This document shows, piece after piece, positions 58,837-64,000 of a DNA stretch of 64,000 nt. The notes under the pieces were generated by a model. The model did not search any database and was not told the DNA's origin. It saw only the letters and a program-made list of their open reading frames with translations. Position 1 is the first letter of the stretch; every line of letters begins with the position of its first letter. This DNA comes from Sulfuriferula sp. (GTDB lineage Bacteria > Pseudomonadota > Gammaproteobacteria > Burkholderiales > Sulfuriferulaceae), in NCBI GenBank assembly GCA_031291235.1, contig JARLJL010000022.1:394355-458354 (forward strand), read 5' to 3'. The position numbers were made by a program, and so were the translations under genes.

Positions 58837-60342
58837 TTACTGTGCTGCAGGACCGCTCATCAGATACAGCTGGCCGCCTTGTACCAGTTCGCCGTCGAGC
58901 TTGTAATGGGCTTGCGTCGTGCCCAGCAGGTATTTCTTGCCGGCATCGAACCAGACAGCATCTTTAACCAGCGCAGTCACATCCAGTACACCGGAGTTTT
59001 CTTCATCCTTGGTCAGGAAACCTGGCTGACCTTCGATGAAGCGCTCGGGATCGGATACGAAAATGCGGCCGGCCTTTTTCGTAGCAGGATCGAATTCCCA
59101 GATGCCGGCCAGATGGTCTTCCTTGCCCGGGTCTTCCTGGATGTAAATCTTGCCGTCAGCAGTCATGGTGACGTTATCGAACATCTGCGCGCCGATATCC
59201 TTGCTGTTGAGCACAGACTCAATAAAGCCGCCTGCTGCAGGGTTGGCAATCTGGTTAAATGTCATCTTGTACAAACGGCTGTTGCCGTCGAAACGGTCAG
59301 TCGTAACAAAATAATATACGTTAGGATTTTTTACATCCCACAAACCGTCTTCAGGACGCGAGAAAGCCGTCACGCCGCGCTCGCGGCTATCTGCCATCAA
59401 ATCCAAGCCAGACTTGTTTGCTGCCTTGCCGTCGCCGAACATGGGTTCAAGCACGAATGCGCCGATAACGCCTTGCTCAGCATTTTCGATGGCATCGGCA
59501 GTCTTCACGCCGTACAGCTTGCCGCCCGTCAAACCGGCCTGTTCAATCTCGCTGCCGTTCTTCTGCTTTTGACCGATGTAGAAATACACATTACCCGGCA
59601 TCAGGTCATTGTTCATCGCCACCAGCGTCATATCGCCGGTAGCTGGGTGCGCCAGCACATTTTCTATGGCGAATTTGCCCAGATCAGGCAGCTCGAAGCT
59701 GGTGCCGGCATTATCGCCGGTCGCAATATGAGCAAATACGCGTCCCTCAGGCGTGGACTCTTCGCCATTCAGGAAAATCCGGCCATGGTAGCCTTTGCCG
59801 CTGGCTGCATTGTACAACGCACTCATGGCAGGCAAATCGGCAGAACACAAGCGGTCGAAGTGATTGGTACGATTGTAGACATAGCTGGAAGAAGACGCAT
59901 CCCAGGTAAACAGCTGCTTGATCAGATCTTCGCCCTTAATTGCCTTCAACGAATTCTTGTCGAATACCCATTGCGATACGAAAGCGCCGTTCTCGCCATG
60001 AGCGCGAGCCACGCCTTCGTTCGACTTCAGCTCGTGATTCATGAGCACGACCAGATTGTTCTTGTCGCTATATGCACCCAAGCCGTCGGGAACGCCGACC
60101 ATTTGATAAGGCTTGCCATCGGCCTTCAAATTAACAGTGTCGCCCACTGTCAACAGTGGCATGACTTGCCAGCCGGCTGCAGTTGGAACGATATAGGCGG
60201 TTTGTTTGGTAACGGGTGCAGGTTGGGTAGCCTTGGCAACCGGCGCGACTTTCTGTTCCGGTTGAACCTGATGCGTAGCGCATCCGGCTAATGGCAAACT
60301 TGCTACTATCAATGCTGTCAGTATATTCAAACGAAATTGCAT
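58837..60342 (-). CDS. PhoX-like (DUF839) phosphatase-family lipoprotein
   Basis: A 501-residue secreted beta-propeller of the PhoX/DUF839 family. A lipobox LPLAGC gives lipid anchoring; an Ala/Pro/Lys-rich linker follows. VVLMNHELKSNEG, IFLNGEESTPEGR, and TTDRFDGNSRLYKM with IYIQEDPGKEDHLAGI are segments that in PhoX carry the calcium/iron ligands (HE, Glu). I start at ATG 60342, with AGAGG upstream. It may be a calcium-dependent phosphomonoesterase, but no Pho-box is evident and other roles are possible. Confidence 0.82.
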   Translation of the reverse strand: MQFRLNILTALIVASLPLAGCATHQVQPEQKVAPVAKATQPAPVTKQTAYIVPTAAGWQVMPLLTVGDTVNLKADGKPYQMVGVPDGLGAYSDKNNLVVLMNHELKSNEGVARAHGENGAFVSQWVFDKNSLKAIKGEDLIKQLFTWDASSSSYVYNRTNHFDRLCSADLPAMSALYNAASGKGYHGRIFLNGEESTPEGRVFAHIATGDNAGTSFELPDLGKFAIENVLAHPATGDMTLVAMNNDLMPGNVYFYIGQKQKNGSEIEQAGLTGGKLYGVKTADAIENAEQGVIGAFVLEPMFGDGKAANKSGLDLMADSRERGVTAFSRPEDGLWDVKNPNVYYFVTTDRFDGNSRLYKMTFNQIANPAAGGFIESVLNSKDIGAQMFDNVTMTADGKIYIQEDPGKEDHLAGIWEFDPATKKAGRIFVSDPERFIEGQPGFLTKDEENSGVLDVTALVKDAVWFDAGKKYLLGTTQAHYKLDGELVQGGQLYLMSGPAAQ

Positions 60343-60437
60343 GAAAGACCTCTGGGTTGGGTTAAAAACCATACCAGTCTATCGGCCATTTATGACAACA
60401 GGATTTCAACAATCTTACGATCAAAATATACATTCGA

Positions 60438-60809
60438 CTAAACAGATATAAACTCAAGCGCGTTGCCATCGGGGTCGCGGCAGAATAAGGCACTGCGCCC
60501 TGACTGACTAAGCGTAAACGAAATGTCAGCTTCTTTTAACCGTAGCTGGAGTTCATTCATGTCGTTAACGACGAAAGCCGCATGCCGATCCCGGCCGCCA
60601 TGTGCAGGCTGTACCAGCCCGGCTCCCGGGTCGGGCAAGCGCATCAGATGTATCTGCGCGGCGCCAATATCGTACCAGACACCCTCAAATGACATGACCG
60701 GTCGCGCCGAATTAGCCTGTAACCCGAGTATGCCTTCGTAAAAATCTCGCGCACGCGCCAGGTCAGCGACCAGCAAGGAAATATGGTGTATATCGACAAT
60801 CAAACTCAT
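60438..60809 (-). CDS. VOC-superfamily (glyoxalase/bleomycin-resistance) protein
   Basis: A 123-residue vicinal oxygen chelate protein with two beta-alpha-beta-beta-beta repeats. DIHHISLLVADLARARDFYEGIL and DGNALEFISV include the His and Glu metal ligands. It overlaps the EamA transporter by 4 bp (ATGA), suggesting co-expression. Substrate unknown. Confidence 0.87.
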   Translation of the reverse strand: MSLIVDIHHISLLVADLARARDFYEGILGLQANSARPVMSFEGVWYDIGAAQIHLMRLPDPGAGLVQPAHGGRDRHAAFVVNDMNELQLRLKEADISFTLSQSGRSALFCRDPDGNALEFISV

Positions 60810-61696
60810 TGTTGCCCCTTATGCTCCAAATGTGCGGAAAATAAACTGGCTGTCATGATCATCGCAGCGCCCAGCCATTCCCTGCCCGACAGCGATTCCC
60901 CTGCCAGCAAATAAGCGCTAATAGCCGCCACGACCAGCTCGAACAACAGGATCACGATAGCCCGATTGGCAGCAACACGCATCAGACCGTATTGTATGCA
61001 CAAAGTAATGCCTATCATTGCCAGCGCGATGACAAACAAAATCCCCCATATCGGCAACGCCAAACCGGCCAATGCCGAAAATGCCGACGGCTGCATTAGC
61101 AACAGTGGCAATGGCGCCAGCGTACCGCCTATCCAGATGCCAATGGATTTCGCTTCGATGCTGACATTGTCGGCTTTCCTGATCAGCACATTGGTGAAAG
61201 CGAAGCTCATGCCTACGGATAAACCCAGCCATTCAGCAGCATTCGCCGGTAGCGGCAAGCGCCCGCCCGCCTGCCACAGCATCACCATCGCCCCGAGCAA
61301 CGACAATACGATCACCAGATACCCGGTGCGACACAATTTCTCGCCCAGTATCCAGCGGGAAAATAATACCGTCCATAGCGGCGCCAGATAAAACAACAGC
61401 AAAACACGCATGATTTCGCCGTGTATCACTGCCAGCACGTAGCCTGTATTAGTCCAACCTGAACTGACGACGATAGCCAGCCATATCCATTTTGCATTAG
61501 ATATGTACTTCAAGTGCCTGTAATAGAAAGGAAAACCTACCATCAATGCCATGCCGTAAGTAACGAATGTAGACATGACGCCCGATACGCCCATCTCGTT
61601 CAGCCAGCGATAGGGATACCAGATCGCTCCCCAGAAAACAGCGCTGGTTAACAGGGCGAATATTGGCAGAACTGCGTTTTTGTTATCCGACTGCAT
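60806..61696 (-). CDS. DMT-superfamily EamA-type transporter
   Basis: A 296-residue membrane protein with ten helices in two EamA repeats. FALLTSAVFWGAIWYPYRWL and SAYLLAGESLSGREWLGAAMIM are typical. Members export amino acids, nucleosides or metabolites; substrate not inferable. I use ATG 61696 (MQSDNKNAVLP); a TTG 21 bp upstream follows a purine block and could also serve. Divergent from dapC with about 33 bp between starts. Confidence 0.83.
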   Translation of the reverse strand: MQSDNKNAVLPIFALLTSAVFWGAIWYPYRWLNEMGVSGVMSTFVTYGMALMVGFPFYYRHLKYISNAKWIWLAIVVSSGWTNTGYVLAVIHGEIMRVLLLFYLAPLWTVLFSRWILGEKLCRTGYLVIVLSLLGAMVMLWQAGGRLPLPANAAEWLGLSVGMSFAFTNVLIRKADNVSIEAKSIGIWIGGTLAPLPLLLMQPSAFSALAGLALPIWGILFVIALAMIGITLCIQYGLMRVAANRAIVILLFELVVAAISAYLLAGESLSGREWLGAAMIMTASLFSAHLEHKGQQ

Positions 61697-61729
61697 TATA
61701 ATAATGGTTTTCCTCAATGCGTTTGGGCT

Positions 61730-62929
61730 ATGAACCCGTATCTTGACCGTTTACAACCTTACCCGTTTCAAAAATTACGGGAACTTTTCGCCGGCATTAC
61801 GCCATCGCCGGCATACTCGGCAATCAATCTGTCGATAGGCGAACCCAAGCATGCTACCCCGAGTTTTATTAAAGATGCCCTGATCGCCAATCTCGACGGT
61901 CTGGCCAGCTATCCGCTCACAGCAGGCCTACCTGCGCTACGGCTTGCCATCTCCAACTGGATTGCGCGGCGCTACAACATTCCCGCACCCGATGCTGACA
62001 CACAGATATTACCGGTCAATGGCAGCCGCGAAGCTTTATTCGCTTTCGCGCAGACCGTTATCGACCCCTGCTTTGCACAGCCTGTCGTCATTTCGCCCAA
62101 TCCGTTCTACCAGATTTACGAAGGTGCCGCGTTACTGGCAGGCGCCCAGCCGTATTATCTGCCGACTGTACCTGAAAACGGCTACCGCATGGATTTTACC
62201 AGCGTCCCCGAAGCTATGCTGAAACGCACGCAACTGGTGTACGTATGTTCCCCCGGCAATCCCACCGGCCGCGTCATGACATTGGATGAATGGCGCGAAC
62301 TGTTTGCCTTGTCCGATCGTTACGGCTTCCTCATCGCCGCCGACGAATGCTATTCCGAAATCTATTTCGATGAAGCCAGCCCGCCGCTGGGTGCCATGCA
62401 GGCAGCGCATCGGCTGGGCCGCGCGGATTATAAAAACCTGGTGGTGTTTTCCAGCCTGTCCAAACGCTCCAACGTCCCCGGCATGCGCTCGGGCTTTGTC
62501 GCCGGCGACGCTGCCGTCATCGCCAAATTCCTGCTCTATCGCACCTATCACGGCTCGGCCATGTCGCCCAGCGTGCAAATGGCCAGCGTTGCGGCATGGG
62601 ACGATGAAACGCACGTCGTAGAAAACCGCCGGCTATATGCGGAGAAATTCGCTGCAGTACAACCCATGCTCAACAGCGTCATGCCGGCAGCCATGCCCGA
62701 CGCCGCATTCTACCTGTGGGTACGCGTCCCCGATGGCGACGACACCCGCTTTACGCAGCAACTCTATCAGGATTACCACGTTACCGTACTCCCCGGCTCC
62801 TACCTCGCCCGCGACTTCGACGGCAACAACCCCGGCGCAGGTTTTATCCGCATTGCCCTGGTTGCCCCGCTTGCCGAATGCATCGCAGCCGCAACCCGTA
62901 TCCAGCAATTAATTACCCACACCAGTTAA
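61730..62929 (+). CDS. dapC: N-succinyldiaminopimelate aminotransferase
   Basis: A 399-residue class I PLP aminotransferase converting N-succinyl-2-amino-6-ketopimelate to N-succinyl-LL-diaminopimelate. [16 protein letters not shown] and [17 protein letters not shown], with the PLP Lys, are present. The DapC assignment rests on fold plus the adjoining dapD 17 bp downstream, the same pathway. AlaT-like aminotransferases are close, so it is less certain without dapD. Confidence 0.9.
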   Translation: MNPYLDRLQPYPFQKLRELFAGITPSPAYSAINLSIGEPKHATPSFIKDALIANLDGLASYPLTAGLPALRLAISNWIARRYNIPAPDADTQILPVNGSREALFAFAQTVIDPCFAQPVVISPNPFYQIYEGAALLAGAQPYYLPTVPENGYRMDFTSVPEAMLKRTQLVYVCSPGNPTGRVMTLDEWRELFALSDRYGFLIAADECYSEIYFDEASPPLGAMQAAHRLGRADYKNLVVFSSLSKRSNVPGMRSGFVAGDAAVIAKFLLYRTYHGSAMSPSVQMASVAAWDDETHVVENRRLYAEKFAAVQPMLNSVMPAAMPDAAFYLWVRVPDGDDTRFTQQLYQDYHVTVLPGSYLARDFDGNNPGAGFIRIALVAPLAECIAAATRIQQLITHTS

Positions 62930-62946
62930 CCTTAAAAGGAAACAAA

Positions 62947-63768
62947 ATGACAGAAATTCAGCAACTTATCGAAGAAGCTTTCGAACGCCGCGCCGACATC
63001 AATCCGCGCAATGCCGAGCCCAAACTCAAGGACGCTATCGCCCACGTACTGGAAGAGCTGGACAAAGGCCGCTTGCGCGTCGCCAGCAAGGAAAACGGCG
63101 AATGGGTTACCCACCAATGGTTGAAAAAAGCGGTATTGCTGTCATTCCGTCTTGAAGACAATTACTTCATCAAGGGCGGCTTCACCAATTACTTCGACAA
63201 GGTACCGTCGAAGTTCGCAGATTACAACAGCCGCGATTTCCGCGAAGGCGGCTTCCGCGTGGTACCGCCCGCCGCAGCGCGCCGCGGCTCGTTCATCGGT
63301 AAAAACGTCGTGCTGATGCCCTCCTACATCAACATCGGCGCTTACGTCGACGAAGGCACCATGGTCGACACCTGGGCTACAGTCGGCTCCTGCGCACAGA
63401 TCGGCAAAAACGTTCACCTCTCCGGCGGCGTCGGCATCGGCGGCGTGCTGGAGCCGGTACAGGCCAACCCCACCATCATCGGCGACAACTGCTTCATCGG
63501 TGCCCGTTCCGAAGTGGTCGAAGGCGTCATTGTCGAAGACAACGTCGTCATCTCCATGGGCGTGTACATCGGCCAAAGCACCAAAATCTACGACCGTGAA
63601 ACCGGCGAAGTCATGTACGGTCGCGTCCCTGCCGGCTCCGTTGTCGTCAGCGGCAATCTGCCCTCCAAGGACGGCAGCTACAGCCTGTACTGCGCCGTTA
63701 TCGTGAAAAAAGTGGACGAAAAAACGCGATCCAAGGTCGGTATTAACGAGCTGTTACGCGGAATTTGA
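62947..63768 (+). CDS. dapD: Tetrahydrodipicolinate N-succinyltransferase
   Basis: A 273-residue acyltransferase that succinylates tetrahydrodipicolinate for lysine and meso-diaminopimelate synthesis. N-terminal [19 protein letters not shown] and the left-handed beta-helix hexapeptide repeats (from about 120 to 240: [30 protein letters not shown]) are full length. The ATG at 62947 has AAAAGGAAAC upstream. A decayed, synonymously diverged copy of its last 49 bases lies 92 bp downstream. Confidence 0.96.
   Translation: MTEIQQLIEEAFERRADINPRNAEPKLKDAIAHVLEELDKGRLRVASKENGEWVTHQWLKKAVLLSFRLEDNYFIKGGFTNYFDKVPSKFADYNSRDFREGGFRVVPPAAARRGSFIGKNVVLMPSYINIGAYVDEGTMVDTWATVGSCAQIGKNVHLSGGVGIGGVLEPVQANPTIIGDNCFIGARSEVVEGVIVEDNVVISMGVYIGQSTKIYDRETGEVMYGRVPAGSVVVSGNLPSKDGSYSLYCAVIVKKVDEKTRSKVGINELLRGI
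63719..63767 (+). repeat. dapD 3' end, copy 1 (within dapD)
   Basis: The final 49 bases of dapD up to the stop, matched by copy 2 at 63860-63908 at 45 of 49 positions. Confidence 0.8.
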
Positions 63769-63859
63769 TACATATTCAATTAACCACAGCAAATCGCGTT
63801 TTTCGGTGAAGGCTAACATGCGCATCGGCAAGTTAAGCCGCGCAGCGGCGGCCGTAGCC

Positions 63860-63908
63860 AAAAAACGCGATCCAAGGTGGGTATTAACGAGCTGCTGCGC
63901 GGTATTTG
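63860..63908 (+). pseudogene. Decayed second copy of the dapD 3' end
   Basis: 45 of 49 bases equal dapD 63719-63767. The four changes fall in three codons (GTC/GTG, TTA/CTG, GGA/GGT) and are all synonymous in the dapD frame, while the stop TGA becomes TGC. The 91 bp between copies carry no gene. This looks like the remnant of a different but homologous dapD allele, not a recent tandem copy. Confidence 0.7.
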
Positions 63909-64000
63909 CATCACGCCAATAAATCGCACCTGATGCAGGCAGACATGCCGATTGAACACGTCGGCCTGCAAAACCGGCAATCCTAACCGTCCCATCTGCA
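63909..64000. other. Window end, no supportable gene
   Basis: Last 92 bases after the dapD remnant; nothing recognised. Confidence 0.4.

Noticed and set aside
58816..60291. 491-codon plus-strand frame opposite the PhoX-like gene
   Set aside because: Long, but antisense to a lipoprotein with clear lipobox and PhoX motifs and good ribosome-binding site; the opposite frame has no domain signal, so codon bias is the likely cause.

Overview
The window reads as chromosome from a betaproteobacterium, most likely of the Nitrosomonadales (sulfur-, iron- or ammonia-oxidiser type). This placement rests on gene order and protein character (nadE next to glnB, yciB-bolA-PPIase, mla-ibaG-murA-hisG, aat-bpt, a long-form TrpS, and a bacterial sucrose synthase / sucrose-phosphate synthase / fructokinase set). 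It is inference, because no rRNA or other marker gene is present. Coding density is high, and most genes sit in tight same-strand runs with 1-8 bp overlaps.

Layout. 1-3.0 kb: three LPS/cell-surface glycosyltransferases. 3.0-11.3 kb (minus): a fused envelope operon, mlaF-mlaE-mlaD-tolC-like-mlaC-mlaB-ABC ATPase-ABC permease-ibaG-murA-hisG. 11.4-13.4 kb (plus): a luciferase-like monooxygenase and an SDR epimerase. 13.4-17.5 kb (minus): a LysR regulator, a glutamine-amidotransferase-like protein lacking its catalytic Cys and His, an unknown 118-aa protein, then arsR-arsC-arsB. 17.6-21.4 kb (plus): a small membrane protein, LplT and a DinG/YoaA-type helicase. 21.5-27.6 kb: radA, a lone Rossmann domain protein, trpS, an M50 protease, yciO and a PHP exonuclease. 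26.9-30.5 kb (plus): an unknown protein, yciB, yciI, bolA, a lipoprotein parvulin, an Hfq-like protein and a MarR regulator. 30.5-36.1 kb (minus): the sucrose cluster fructokinase, SPS-SPP, sucrose synthase. 36.4-37.5 kb: tRNA-Ser(GGA) and an AurF-like diiron protein. 37.6-46.5 kb (minus): a nine-kilobase single-strand run aat-bpt-globin-thyA-RR/TPR-HK-sucC-sucD-nadE-glnB. 46.6-47.6 kb: a DUF3149 microprotein, a peroxiredoxin and tRNA-Arg(CCT). 47.6-49.0 kb: a decayed island with a broken large serine recombinase. 49.1-54.6 kb: PAP2 phosphatase, hexose-6-phosphate mutarotase, Atm1-type ABC exporter, MltF and tRNA-Ser(CGA). 54.7-64 kb: an AtaL-like protein, a 1170-aa multi-domain flavo/iron-sulfur oxidoreductase, a PhoX-like protein, a VOC protein, an EamA transporter, dapC and dapD, then a decayed second copy of the dapD 3' end.

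How the genes work together. The envelope block joins lipid trafficking (Mla), export (TolC-like plus ABC-2), peptidoglycan precursor synthesis (MurA, DapC/DapD, MltF) and LPS sugars. The sucrose cluster can make and cleave sucrose, and its promoter carries an operator-like palindrome. The glnB-nadE-sucCD run sits downstream of a sensor-less kinase and a TPR response regulator. The ars genes have a strong promoter and an inverted repeat between arsR and arsC.

I see no CRISPR array, intact insertion sequence, intact prophage or clear restriction/defence island. No single locus is convincingly a wholly new system. The best candidates are the pseudo-amidotransferase cluster, the giant flavoprotein, the enlarged Mla operon, the variant Hfq and the dapD echo.
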